A DNA stretch of 64,000 nucleotides, from NCBI RefSeq assembly GCF_910591885.1, contig NC_063275.1:24788501-24852500 (forward strand), in the 5' to 3' direction. Positions 14,765-28,252 of the stretch are shown piece after piece. The DNA comes from Bombus terrestris. Taxonomy: Eukaryota; Arthropoda; Insecta; Hymenoptera; Apidae. Positions within the stretch are counted from its first letter, which is position 1. Each line of letters opens with the position of its first letter. The position numbers and the translations under genes are program-made. The notes below the pieces were generated by a model, which searched no databases, was not told where the DNA came from, and worked only from the letters and a program-made list of their open reading frames with translations.

Positions 14765-16666
14765 GGGGGAATCGTTCGTCGTCATCGATCCTTCTTTCGA
14801 GTCTTCATCAGGTCCCATTAGATCCGCGGATTATTGAATCGAGCGTAATTCGAACTGAATCGCGAACCGTGACTACCGACGTGGAAAAAAGAGGAAAACG
14901 AAGGCTCTCGAATGCCTTTCCCAGGGCAACGTATTCGCTTGACCTTAACGTAACATATCATTTTACAATTAAAAAAAAAAATAATAGTTGTACTGCCCAA
15001 GATAGAGAGTGAATGAACGTGATCTGCGTATATATGTGTGCGTAAGTGTTATTAACCGTAACGTGTGAGTGTTGAACAATTTCTAGCTAATTAGAACGAC
15101 GATCCACGCGATTCCACGCGTCCGTATTTCGGCCCGAAAAAGCAAAGTAATATCGTACAACAAACGCGTGAAACTGAACACACCAAAATACACAAGAAGC
15201 TATTACTCGTGTGAACTCGCGTTTATCGTCGACGTCGCGCGTGACGACGCAACGTTTTGTCGTCGACAAATTTTCATTCGAACCTCACTCTATTAAGAAA
15301 AAAAAAGAAAAAAAAATAGGAGAAACATAAGAATTGCGACGACGCTTCGGAAAGAAGAAGCATCGTCGCGGTGTTAAAAAGTATAATTCTTCGGCACTCG
15401 CGGCCAAGCTTTTGCTACTTTTGTATGAAAACGACGAAAAAAAAACTTATTACGCCACTGAAGCTGTGAGAAATCTGGAAGACTAAAAAAAGAACAAGAA
15501 GGGATGCGTTAAAGGAAAAAAGATAGAACGAGAGAAAACGCGAAAAGAAAATGTTCGGCATGCACGAAGTCGCGATCGAGCGACACGATTTTTCGATATC
15601 CGGCTACTCGTATCGCTTGCTGCGCTATTAATTACTCGACAGCTCAGTCGCGTTCCATTGGCTCGTTTTGGATTTTTTTCTTATTTCTCTTCAACTTTGT
15701 CGGCAGCGCGTCGAAAACTTTAAACTGTTTACGCGAAAGTAGATGCATTGACAAAATCATTGAAATTATAAAATTGGTTATATTATTAAGATATGTTGAT
15801 TGTTCGAAGGATACGCGAATGATCGACTTTATTCCTGTTAAGAGTTCGTTTAAATTGTAGAAATGCGAGGGTTCCTAAGAGATTAAAGAGTTCCGAGGAT
15901 CTTTAATCACAGATCGAACAACTTTCAAAATTCAAGTCAGTGAATTTTCATCAAAATTCCCCGATCATACTTTCGATGGGTAATGTTTCTTCGTTCCGAT
16001 AAAGATGGAGAAAAGTAGGATTTTCGTCGTCGAAAACAAAAAACAGATTGAACGCATATCGAGAATAGCCCAAAACGAGCTGAAGGAATCGCTTTCACCG
16101 ACGACAACGAGGGAAACTAGGAAAGAATAGAGAAATATTCAGCGATAAGAATAGGCAATTGTTAGATTGGATCAAAGTTTCTTCTTCGACCGTGTATTTT
16201 TCGTTGTACGGACACAACCAAAATTATTAAACCACTGAAATTGAAATTTATATCTTGACTACGACCCATTCAGTGAAAAAAAAACTACTATCGATACAAA
16301 CCTGGATATATAATATTATGTTAAAGAGGAGGAAGGAATCAACGATCGTGTACAACAAAAAATCACGAATAGAAGATAGTTAAAGCTGAATAAACGAACA
16401 ACAGGAGAAATCGATTCCGTGCGTGATACGAAAATCAACCGATGTAACTGGTTAATTCGCAGCGCAAAAGAAACATTTGCAACGAGGTTCGCTCGCTCGC
16501 GATGAATCGTTTCGATTGAATCTAAAAAGTGCTTTACAAGTGAACTAAGGAAACTCATATCAGTAGGCAGTACGCTATACAGTTTACAATTATATAGAAT
16601 GGCATTTCGCATAAGAATTAGTAGAAACCGATATAAATACGGAAAGTATATATATATACAGATAGC

Positions 16667-16692
<26 letters not shown>
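16667..16692. repeat. (TA)n microsatellite
   Basis: TA dinucleotide run of about 26 bases, with further short TATA runs to about 16.73 kb. Confidence 0.9.
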
Positions 16693-16697
<5 letters not shown>

Positions 16698-18260
16698 TGG
16701 AATAAAGGAAACAAATATATATATATGTTTATCATACGTCGTGAACGGAATGACAATGAAGAGAGAAAAGAGAAAAGGGGGGAGGGGGAAGAGAGAGAGA
16801 AAAAAAAGAAGATAAAGCAAAGTACACGCGAATCAGATATTTTGTACTGTGACTAAAGAATTATTCTAACGAGTCCGTTTTTTGTTTCTTTTTTACGTAC
16901 GTATATGTATATAATAGATATATATATGTATACACGCGAAAGCACAGGCAATAGATCACGAAGAAAGAACCCGAACGAGGCTGACCAACCGTACGAACGA
17001 GAGCTTATAGATTCTGAAACCCTTGGATCATGTTTTTTCACGCCAGCTAAAAACAAACGACGAAATGAAGAAGAATTTCCAAGAAATCGACTCTCGTGGA
17101 TCGTGTAACGAACGTTAACGGACAATTCGGAGACGTAACTCGTCTCAAGAGCGTGGCAAGTCTTTATCGCGTTTCCTTAAGAATGAAAAAGAGGAGTCCA
17201 TCGCGGCGACAACGTCAAACTATCGATAAAGGGCAGAAGCATTTAAGAAAGCACAGGTAAGAAGATGCGATCGAGAAGAAGAACATGATTTTCCGCATGA
17301 TCCTGTACAATCCGGATATTTTCTGCGGAACACAAAGAAGATTTTTATCCAATAGGAGAAGAAACGGAGAAAATCTGCGTTCTCTTTGTTTAAACGGAGG
17401 AAATATATATATATATAGCTGACGAACACCAAAGACATCGATACGTATATCTATCCAAAGATCGCGAGGATATCTAGACGGCAGTGTTGTGTCATCATTG
17501 TGATACGATGTTATATAATAAATCGTCGAACACCCTGTGAACGGTGAAAAGTCGTGTTCGGCCGAAGGAAACAAGACGTGCGAGCTCGAAATTTCGAAGT
17601 GAGGAGCAGGGCCGACGAATGGAAATACACGGATGAAAGATAGAGAAACGAAAAACCTGCCACATACACAGATAAAATAGATCCCGAATCCGTCCTAACG
17701 AGACGACGCGCTGAAAATCGACGAATCTCTCGCCCGGCGCGTATCAACGCCGCGAGTCCGAGTTTAAGAAAAGTAGGCCAGTCTCGAAACGGTATTTTTC
17801 CAAGCATCCGAGAAATTATTTTTGATCGCGTAACCTCGCTCTCTGTCCACGATATTCTTCACCGGAACGCTGGTTAGACTGAAGCAAACGTGTCCATAGG
17901 GAGGCCTTCGGGTGTCGAGCTACCGAGTTTCGAGCGTTTCATTCCGTAAATCGTGACTACGAGCTCGCACGCCTTGTAAATCGATAAGTGGGAGGAAGGT
18001 AAAAATGACCGTATCTCGTGACCAAGTTTCTCAAACGATATTACGTTTTGATAGGATCGAAGTGTAAGATGGAGGAGTGGGAATAGAGGCTGACCACGAC
18101 GACACGAATGCTCAGCGTCCCACTGAGAAGGGAAGGAAGAGGTGTATTCTTAATGGAAGAAGTATAGCGCAGCCGTGAAATAACGGCTGAACGTGTTTCG
18201 AGCGTCTAGGTAAGAAAATTGATGGAAGTATAAGAAATTGAAGAGTGGGTCGTTTGTATT

Positions 18261-21200
18261 TAACGTTATATAATTATTTCGCGAATAATAACATTCGCAA
18301 ATTTCGATATACCTTTGAATATATGTTATCCGTATTTAACGTAATTATCACACGAATGGAAATTACATTTGTGTAAATAAACTTCTATAACTTGAAAGCG
18401 TCTGCAAAAGTTTCATAGATGGTCGATGTTGTAATATATTTGCGAAGGATGTTGTAATTTGGATAAGAAATACTTGAAACGCGACGAAATTCCAGGCGGT
18501 AAAAATTACTTGCGATTTATTAACATTTTAACTCTAGTAATTTATATAATTTTAGAACTTCGAAGGAGAACCGTAGAGATCTAATCGTCATTTGAGAGCG
18601 ATCGCAGAATCTCGTGTATCGTCATCGAAAGCGTTTCAACAAAGTTATTACGAAATACGTGTTTCAATCATGCTTCGATTTTCTATCGAAGTATATAGAA
18701 CGCGTTTGTGAAAAAAGTTTTACACACGATCGCGCCATACTTCTTCCAGCAATCGAGTAGGTTACAAGGAACGTCGGAATAAAAGTGATAGGAACGCGAA
18801 ATCTCGCGACCACGTACAATAAGACATATCATTTTTTCTAATATACCCAGACGACGTAGATTCTCGTCTAAATAGATTAAAGAAAGAAGAAGGAAAAGAA
18901 AAGCGAGGGGCTTTTGAAAGTCTTCGAAAATTGTCCTCGATCGATCGTGACCTACCTAATCGACAATTTTTTCGATCTTTCTAATCATTGAAAGTAATAA
19001 GAAAGTGGTAAAAAGAAAAAACGAGGAATAGGTAAAGGGAGTTTAAAGGTAGAAAATCGTCAAGTCCATACATTCCGAAAGTATAATACGACGCATTAAT
19101 TAGGGACCGTAGCTATCGTGTATAAATATTTACAGATATTAGGCTCGGCTATAATTTAAACGCTATATTTATTATTATATACAAAGGTTTTAAGGTGTTA
19201 AAGAAAAAAAAAAAAAAAACTTGTAACTCGTTCTAATCTATAATAGCATACATCTCGTGATGTTTTTTCTCGTCGAGTTTTTCGAACGTTTCGCGATTAA
19301 AAAAACGTGTGTGATCGTAGATTGTTCGACGTAGTTGTTATTCGAAAGGGATTAATAATGTCGCGTGCGCTTCTTTTCCGTGCTCTATGTGTTTTAGTTA
19401 CACATCCGTCTGGCGATGCTTCGCGTATATTAGCGGAAGTGACGTTGCCTGAAAGTAATTTTTATCCCTCTGATTGACAGGATGGAGTCGAGGCGATCTA
19501 CATCGTATATTTCTCAAATAACATCGTTCCCATCGGTTACAACCATCGTTTGTTACCGTTAATCGTTATTCATGTGCATTTACGGGAAATTTGCAAATAC
19601 AGGAAATACACGTAATATGTAAAAATATGTAAAATATTCAATGTATGACACTCTTTATAATTTTCAGTTTTTACTCAGATTCCATGTTTTTAATTATATT
19701 TGAAAAAATATGAATTCGCGTAAATATCGAAGTTTATTCGTAAAATATCGTGTAATCTCATCATTTCCAAGATATAATCGATTCTGACTGACTCCATTCT
19801 ATCAGTTATGTCGATAAATACACTGCTCAACATAGATAGTTGGAAAACGATCTATCGATCTTACTTGTAAACATAGATATTATTATTTAACAAATTGTAA
19901 TTGGAAGTTTTCGTATATTATACGCGTACACCATGGTTTCGCATACACGACACGCGAACAATTTTCGCAAACGAATGCAACCCATATGCACCACGATGAA
20001 AGTGTGCGCAATAATCGCTTCTATCTGACCTTGCATCCGAGTTGAAGCCACTTTCTGCGTTTCAACAATTCCACAGCCGATCCTATTCGGCCGCAATTGG
20101 AATCAACGCTCCGTATCTCATGCGTGATATCGTTCCCTATAAACGCTCTCGTAGTTTCCTAGGAATCATTCCAACGCGTTTTCTTAACACGAACGGCACA
20201 TCAAGAAAATTTCCAACAGCCAGTCCTTGTTCCGAAGAACAGTGGGAAAAGTGATTCGATCGATAGGTAGACTACGAATAACTTCGAATAATCTACGATT
20301 CTAATTAAAACGCAAATAGCAATTTCTTCGTACAGTATATTTTACAAAAAAAAACGTATTTAAAAATATCCTCTTACATTTTAAACTTATAATTCGTAGA
20401 ATTATATTGAAAAAAATTGAGCATACAACAATTAAATCTTTCTTTATATAAATATATTTCACAAAAATGAAATATTTCAGACTACAAAACGTAACAACCA
20501 TGTAACTACACTTTATCGTGTTATTTTCGAACCTCGTAGCCCGAAGAACTAAAACCGAGGAAATCTACCACCAAATGATTTACGATATATTTTTGTACGA
20601 ATGGTGTACGATATATGTATATATATATTTTTTCTTTTATACTTCGAATCATTGATTGTACTGAGCAGTGTATTTCACCTTTCAATTCGAGATTTGAAAA
20701 AGAATCTCGCGGTAACACGGATGTTCCATCCCATTCATTCCCGCGGATGATCCGCATGTCGATAGTCAATTCGTCGATATTTTACATGAAAAGATAATTC
20801 CTGACAGAAATTACCGCGTCACCGATCTCGCGACGTTGATTCAAGTCGATTAATCGACTCTTTTAATAAAACAATTAGGAAATTCCGTGAAACGTCTGCT
20901 TCGACGTTATATGTATATTACATATAGGTGTTTATTCAAGGAAATTTCATTCTCGCTATCAGATGTTCTTTGCACATAGGTACCTGAAAGGTTCGACTAT
21001 TTATTAATTTGTCAAGGCTGCGTAAACAATCCCAAAGAATAAAAGATGCTATTTTACGTGTCCGTGATGGTGAATCTCATAGGTATCTCTTAAGCGTGTA
21101 ATTATCGTGGTACAGACGAACAGCGATTCACGTATCGTCATGCGTCGCCATCATAATTTTACTACGTGAAACTAAGTGGAACAATGGAAATCAATTTTCT

Positions 21201-24000
21201 TTTTGTTTTGTAAATATTCGATTAGAGATTGTCTAATAAAAAAAAAAAATCTACCTATAGGAAATTTTGAAGAATCTTGGATAGGAAGAATTTCTGTAAA
21301 TCCCAAATACATTTCGAATGTAAAGAAATTTGAACAAAGAATCTCCGTAAATTCCAAGAAATCTTGCATGAAGGATCTTTACAAATCCTGTGGGATGTTC
21401 GATAGAAAGTGTCGGTAAATTCTGAAAAATCTTCGACGGAGAATCTCTGCAAATTGTGAGATGTGTCAGAGGATTGCTCTTTTCGGAGTTCTCTTATGTA
21501 ATAAAATAACTAGGGAAATCGCATAAACTTGCGAAAAAGTATCGGTAAATTCTGAAAAATCTTTAATAAAAAAAACTCTGAAAAGTGTTTGACAAACGAA
21601 TATGCTCCGAAGATCCTTATATAATAGAATATCTACGGAAAATCCACATAAACTTGGGAAAACTTTTTATCAAAAATTCTCCTATGCTCTGGAGAACCTT
21701 CTGTAAAGAAGGAAGATGGATGTTGCAAAGTGAACCATACATATCAAATAATAAACGATAATCTTCATTATCGATGTTTATAATTGTGCACAAAATGGGA
21801 TAGTTATCAACGATGGCCACGATGATTGACTCGATCGTCTGTGGACATTGATTCTGACTAATTAGAATTATAGAAGCCAATTAAACAAGCCTCGATCGAA
21901 GAATCGATTAACAACGATGATCACGTATTGGAACAATGAAATTGTAAAATACCGCAAAATTAAAGAAACGGAGGGGGTGGGTGGGGGAAATATTACACAT
22001 GGGAAGACACGAACCAAGACAAAGAAAGTCTACACTTATTTAACAACGCACTCGATAATGTATGCGAATAATGAATACGAGAATTCGAGATCTACTTACT
22101 TATGTAGATATTTATGATATTCGTGATAAACTGATAGGGTCGAAGCAGATGAAAGTTATAGAAAGCAAAAGAAACGTGTGAAATTAGTAGAATTGATGTC
22201 TACGCGTCGGACGACGTTTATAGAATAGGTGCATCGTTAAAGGAGAACGATAAACGTTATTACGATTGAGTTAAACACCGAAGTTTAACAATGTAACGAT
22301 GTACAGGGTGGTTCGTCGTTGATGAAACTTATTTAGCGATCGATTCAACATTGAAAATTATTCTTTTTAATTGTAAATTATAATTTTATATTATAGCTGC
22401 TCTGTTTTTTATAATAATTATACGTTCTTAAAATTCCTTGTATTTTTTCGAAAGAGTAATATTCTCTTTATTATTGACTTCTGATTTCAAATAAATCAAC
22501 TGTAATTTAAACACAATTGTGATCTAGTTTTGACGTTTTTCAATGCTTGATCGATCGTTAAATTAAGACCTAAAAATAATGAAACATCTCGTATATGTAA
22601 AAAGAAAATTCTTTAAAATATAACAACGTTTCAATGTTCATAATTAGCTGTTTAAATTATATGTTAAAAATGCTGACTACTTCGGGTTTTAGAAGATCAT
22701 CGATAAGCGCGTTTAAAATAAGTTGTATGATATTTATTTTTCACCAGCAAGATAATTGCCTCAACGGAAGGCGTGACGAAAATTATTCAAACACATTGTG
22801 AAACAGAAACTGGTGTTGCACAATTCCAGCCTTTCGTAACAATGTTCGCAAAGTAGACGCGTAAAAGGTCTACTTTCGTTCTACTAATTTACCACTAATT
22901 AGCTACCATCCGCTTATGAATCGCAACGAACGCGACTCCAAATCACTGTTGCGTGCTTAACACCACTTAACTTCGACTTCTTGGTACGAAATTGTACTAA
23001 ATTATGCGCATAAAAAGTGATTAACGATGAAAAGAAGGAAAATACGAAGAACCTCTTACGCGCAAAAAATCAGCTGTAATTAAGTAGCCTGGCATTGGTA
23101 ATCTAGAATTTCTGGAACAAACTAAAAGATCTACCTTCTAAATTCTACTTTTTAAAGCTTAATTAGTCTCCGTTTTGAGAAGGCGATTTCCAACGTTAAC
23201 TTACAAAAGATAGATACTCCCATTTAAATATTTTATCGAATATTTCTTTTTTTTTTTTTTTAATCTAATGATTTACATAATCGTATATTCAATAAAATGA
23301 AGAAGAAAAGGTGAAAAATATGTAGAACGTAAAATTGAAACATAAAAGACTTAAAAGATGTTTATCCTCCGTACTTGTATTTCGTACTGTACGATTAATT
23401 ATTCGCATCGATATCCTCTCTAGAACTTATTAATTTATTTAATTATGTATTTAATAACATTTATGTATTTACCTACATAGAAAGCAAAGTTTCAACGTTC
23501 TTACTATCCCATATCGTACCAATAATACGATATATTTAATCTCGTTTTCTCTAACTTATTTATTGATATTTATAATCTTTGTGATTTCGCAACAACCAAA
23601 GACAAGATACCTGTTGTATTGATAACCGCGTATTTAAACGAAAATTATTTATATCCAAAAAGAAAGAGGCATTTCATCGTTGATAAGCACCTAAAAAAAA
23701 AAACGTCGTTCGTTGAGTAGACATCTGTAAATTTGTATCTGTGAAAATCTATACGTGTAATCGTAGTAGCACTTTGTACTACAGTATTTGTCCATGTATA
23801 AGAGAAAGGTTAATCGCGTAGCATATGTCCCTGTATTTATTTGCCTGTTAGTTTTCTGTCCTGAAGGACCTAGCATCAAGATATGTACGTTCTAATATTA
23901 ATAGGAAAAGAAATGATTTATTAAAGAAAAATGGAACATTTAGATATTGGAAAAAATGCCAGGGTCTATGTATAGTTATCTCTATCACGCAAGCTTTGTG
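18261..24000. other. Gene-free AT-rich region with one GC-richer island
   Basis: No gene supported. Most of it is very AT-rich. About 19.89-20.26 kb is an isolated GC- and CpG-richer island with no long frame and no recognisable repeat end. A degenerate repeat field at 21.25-21.6 kb is listed separately. Confidence 0.55.
21250..21600. repeat. Degenerate internally repeated sequence
   Basis: Related phrases recur several times: GAATCTCTGTAAATTC-like and GTAAATTCTGAAAAATCTT-like units at about 21289, 21339, 21413, 21438 and 21543. Spacing varies and copies have diverged. The pattern fits an old minisatellite-like tandem array, although slippage in AT-rich DNA could give something similar. Overlapping frames are not credible proteins. 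Confidence 0.5.
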
Positions 24001-24009
24001 TATGCATCC

Positions 24010-24570
24010 GTTATATGCTGGGTAGGGTAGATAATCAGACGACTGAATGTTCCGAATATTCGACTCGAATGATTTCATCGAAATTCGAATACTCGAACGA
24101 ACGTGCTCGATTTATTCGAATCAAACCAATGAATTTGAATATCGCCGATCGTATCAAATATCTTAAAAGATATTATTTGATAATTTTAAGATATTTCTAA
24201 TTTTATATATTATTCTAGATTATTAGGAAATTTAATTGAATTATTCTTTTTTTTTTGGTCCTTTTCTATTTGTTGATAAAATTTTAAATTTTGGAGAAGC
24301 TCGGACACATCGTTTGAAAATTCGAATAAATCGTAGCAGCATTCAAATAATTGGAATAGAATTGAACAATTTTCTAATTGAACTTATTCGATCGATCGAA
24401 TTATTTCGGATATTGTTTGAATGACGGATTATTAGAGTCAGTCCGATAAATCGAATTCTATAGGATTCGATAAGACGATTTTTCAATTATTCAATTCATA
24501 TAGTCGAATACTCAATACGAATCGAAATCTAACTTCGAATAATCGAATATATTTCGAGTGGTCTCGGGCA
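24010..24570. repeat. TTCGAAT-rich degenerate repeat field
   Basis: About 560 bases are crowded with TTCGAA/TCGAAT/ATTCGA words in both orientations, for example near 24057-24122, 24318-24332, 24388-24405, 24442-24470 and 24503-24560. Density drops sharply on both sides. It looks like the debris of a simple or short-unit satellite. I do not recognise it as a named family. Confidence 0.5.
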
Positions 24571-27460
24571 CTCGACTTTCAACGTGGTGTAATAACACTT
24601 CGTTGGTACATAATCGCTGATTATTTAAGAAAACACGTTAAATTTTCCATGAAAGTACATAACACTATCGAATATAGCGAGCCCGTATAGGAAAACTAAA
24701 CATCGAAAGAATAACTAGAAAGTCGAGCGGGAAGATACTATGAAAGTTTAAATTTAAACTTCTTAGGTTAACAATTTGTTAACTAGAATTTTATTAAAAC
24801 ATGTAGGATGAAAGTATGTTATAAAAATCGATCGTTGATTTAATCAAGGGTGTCGATTATTATTCTTAAGCGTTATTTTAATGTACAAACTTCGATTAAT
24901 CGTTAATCTCAGTTTACACGAAGTAGTCTCAAAAACAATTGTGTACGAGTATGCGTTGAAAAATTATACTTGGAAGATTTACTTTCCATAAAACCATAAT
25001 AGCTACAAGCTCGACATGTGTAACGATAGGAAAATTTTTATTGGAAAAGAAACTAAATTCACGTCATTATTCACGCAAAATAGAAATTAACGAACAGGAA
25101 ACGATGTTCGGTGACATTTATTATTAGACTACGGGTTTTTATGCATTTATAAGAAATTTGAAGGTGCAAAATTTCAGAGAATGCGCATAATGTGAAAGAA
25201 TGTATAAAGCATCCGAGATATATCGCTTTCTATAATACTTGGCAAATGAAACAATATTTTACCAAGTCTGTGCTTTTTTAACTATATTGTCAAAAAAATT
25301 AATTTCCATAAAAATCGGCAGTCTAATTATTATGTTAATCGAATCTATCGTGTGTAACGTGATTTAGAAAAGAAAGATAGCGACGTATATACATATTACA
25401 AAACACTCTCTAATAGAAGACGCCCGAATTGTGATATGTTTATAATGTTTATAAGCCGATACCTGTTCACGGAAAAAATTCATTCAAATGGTGGGCCGTC
25501 GTTCAGCAATTGCTTCGCGCTCAGCAATGTCGTTTACACTGCAACGATCTGCAACGATCATTTCTTGTTCTTCACACCTGGTTATTGCACGTACACTCGT
25601 TAGCCGCGCAAACGATTACTGACACGCGCCATATTTTATCAAGATATCGATACGATTGTTACTTCGAGCGATCGAGTCATATTCAGACGGGTATATTCAA
25701 AGCGTACCAAACGCAACGATTAATTTGAATTTTTCATTAAGAGTGTTCAATTTTAATTCGACAAAAGATTTTCCACGCAATTTAATAGATTGGGTACGTT
25801 TTATAAAAAAAAAAGAGAAAAATAACGTGATAATGTTATTGCGTGGTTTTGAAATATAAATTTTTAATTTACTTTTATCATGAATTTCGACACTTTTTAT
25901 CGCAAACGTATCATCGATCTTTCTCTTGATCACAGTACTTGAAACATTTTCTTCCGTGAACAAACATCGTGGATCTTGTTAAACAATGGAAATTATTCCG
26001 ACAAATTCACACATATAACTAGAGTAAGTACGTGTGTGAATTTTCAATTCGATGTACGTATACACATTACACATATTAGGTGAAATTGTGTAGAAAATGT
26101 CGTTAATTGAGAACAGAATTGATTGAGGATGAACATTAAGAAAAACATTTCTTCGTTACTTTTAATTCTATTAAATTAATTCAAATTTTTATTTTACAAG
26201 AAATACATACATAAGAAAGAAAAAGAAGAATCTAACTGTTCTTGATTAACGATCTATTCTTGATTAATGTCGTAACGCATATTTAAATACTTGATGTTGC
26301 GAAACATCGCGACCGACAAAGCCTCTCGATCGAAATCGAGGAAGCGATAGAGGACAACTTCAAACGTATGGTTCGATGATAAAAAAAACGGGGACGTGCC
26401 GGAAAACTATTTAAAAAAGAATCAGACAGAAAGAGTGAAAAAAAGAAACAAGAGAAACCGGCTGATTTACTTTTACTCAATTTTAATTGAACACATGCGT
26501 AAAACAATGAACACTTCATCCTCCGCCAACGGATATAAATGCGAAATTTAAAGTCGCCAATACGCACGAGTCATGTGTTTAAAAGAAGCAATTACCCTAA
26601 AAAGAATCGCGCGTAAGAGTTACTTACTAGGGTGTTTCCGTTGAAAGATAAAAGGATAAAAAAAAAAAGATAAAAATCCCAACGTATTTACGAGGTAGAT
26701 AATAAAAACAACAATAATAATAAATAATAATAAATAATAATATTTAATTATGATAAAGTAATAATGATATAATAATAATATTATTATTATTAATATTAAT
26801 ATAATTATAAATTAGTTGCAGCTTTCTGTGTAAGGTTATTGTGATATTTAAAAAGAAAAAAAATAATAACTTTACCGTAGCGATATAAAATTAATTCAGA
26901 ATTAAGAATCTGATATTTAGTGAGCAAATAAAAAAAAGAAATAACCAGTATGTCGACGGGGCTTTTGAGTGATGCCTCTCCGCGATCGATTCAATATGGT
27001 TACGTATAGAGAATGAATAAAGAAAAAAGAAAATACAGCGACCCGTGAGCGGCCGCGTCTCTCTCTCTCTTTTTTTTTTCGTCACCTTCTTCACGGGCGA
27101 GGTTAGAACGACAATCTTAGGCCTCGTCAAAATACTGCCGGATACATGAGGACATTCCGAAAATCGGTCGCAAACTAACGCCAGCTGATTAGATTAAGCT
27201 ATTTTTTCTGCAGTCGAATTTGAATGCAAACAATTACAAAAAAGGAGGCAAAGTAAAAGAAATAGACAAGAGAAACAGAAAAATGAAAAGGTTTTGACCG
27301 AGCTGTTGCACGATTAGTGCGAAAGAAATTCTTGCGATCTGCTTCGATTATTCGGAAAGTCCATTTTGCATCTGGATCAATCCGTCCATAATATGTCTCA
27401 CGCTTGAGGCATTTGCACAAATCTGTGCATATTAATCATTGGGACTACAAAAACATATCA
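24571..27460. other. Gene-free AT-rich region
   Basis: No gene supported. A small GC-richer patch at about 25.49-25.69 kb has no recognisable content. (AAT)/(ATT) repeats occupy about 26.70-26.81 kb. Confidence 0.55.
26700..26812. repeat. (AAT)n followed by inverted (ATT)n
   Basis: Imperfect AAT repeats are followed by ATT repeats, giving an AT-rich potential hairpin. Confidence 0.8.
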
Positions 27461-27485
27461 TCATATGTAATGGTAATGATACCGT

Positions 27486-27764
27486 ATACATATATATACA
27501 TATGTATACATATATATGCACATATATATACATATATGTACATATACATATATATATATATATTTAAAAAATATTAAGCAATAAGATTTTATTTATATGC
27601 CCGTAGAAGAAAAATTGAATGAACAACTGCATATCAACACGTGTGTCTGGGCAAGGATTAGCTTATACATGATATATATATATATATATACACATATATA
27701 TATATAATTAAAATATAAATATATATATGTATATTAATATATATACATATATATAGGTATATAA
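27486..27764. repeat. TA/CATA microsatellite field upstream of PolD2
   Basis: Two blocks of TATA and CATATA repeats (about 27486-27560 and 27668-27764) are separated by about 100 bases of ordinary sequence. They end about 490 bases before the PolD2 start codon. Confidence 0.85.
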
Positions 27765-28136
27765 TCTTTACTTCGTCGTTGTCAGGCGTTAATGTTAAAC
27801 TTAATTATCATTAATTAATTATTAGATTGTGAAAGAATTTCTTCAGGTTCTAAGCAAGATTTGGAAATAATAAAACGAGTAAAATACATAGCTTCAAGTG
27901 GTTTTTTTACTAGTCCCTACATCATTTATTATATGTTTTACTTTTTTATATTACTTTTCCTTTTTCTTTATTTCAAATATTTAATATCATTCGCAAATAA
28001 TTTCAAAATCAATAAAACGACTCTTGTAATTGATAGGAACGTAAAATATTTTTGGCAAATTTTCTACAATACGACAAAGTTATAGTGAAGCTAAAAGATA
28101 TCTGTTGTATTTTAAACTTTCCGTACAACTGGCTTC

Positions 28137-28146
28137 ATGGTGGCGC
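28137..28146 (+). promoter_or_regulatory. ATGGTGGCGC motif near the PolD2 promoter
   Basis: A YY1/Pho-like ATGG-core element lies about 115 bases upstream of the PolD2 ATG. Closely similar ATGGCGG words sit upstream of the SGSM3 and TAF1 genes. The regulatory role is inferred from position and resemblance only. Confidence 0.35.
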
Positions 28147-28252
28147 TAGTGAGGTTAGCGTTTCAGACAAATTTGGCGGTAAAGCCGGTATAACCGAGCT
28201 GATAGCTGAACGTAAATTATTTCATTAAATTCCGCATATATCTGAGTCAAAA

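Larger units (their letters stand above)
7431..18260. other. Long non-coding, CpG-bearing, T-poor block
   Basis: No protein-coding exon is supported. Much of about 8.2-17.8 kb is visibly A/G-rich (T-poor) on the plus strand, with many CpG dinucleotides and scattered microsatellites. It is more GC-rich than the DNA on its right, and composition changes abruptly near 18.21 kb, where a consensus-like 5' splice site (GT at 18210-18211, plus strand) occurs. Such strand asymmetry is common in transcribed DNA, so a long untranslated exon or lncRNA on the plus strand is possible. The skew was judged by eye, not counted. Confidence 0.45.

Noticed and set aside
14587..15012. 141-codon frame with a poly-Ser run
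   Set aside because: Created by the (TTC)n microsatellite; nothing else supports coding.
22300..22316. TACAGGGTGG word resembling the end of some insect transposons
   Set aside because: No inverted partner, target duplication or coding fragment nearby.
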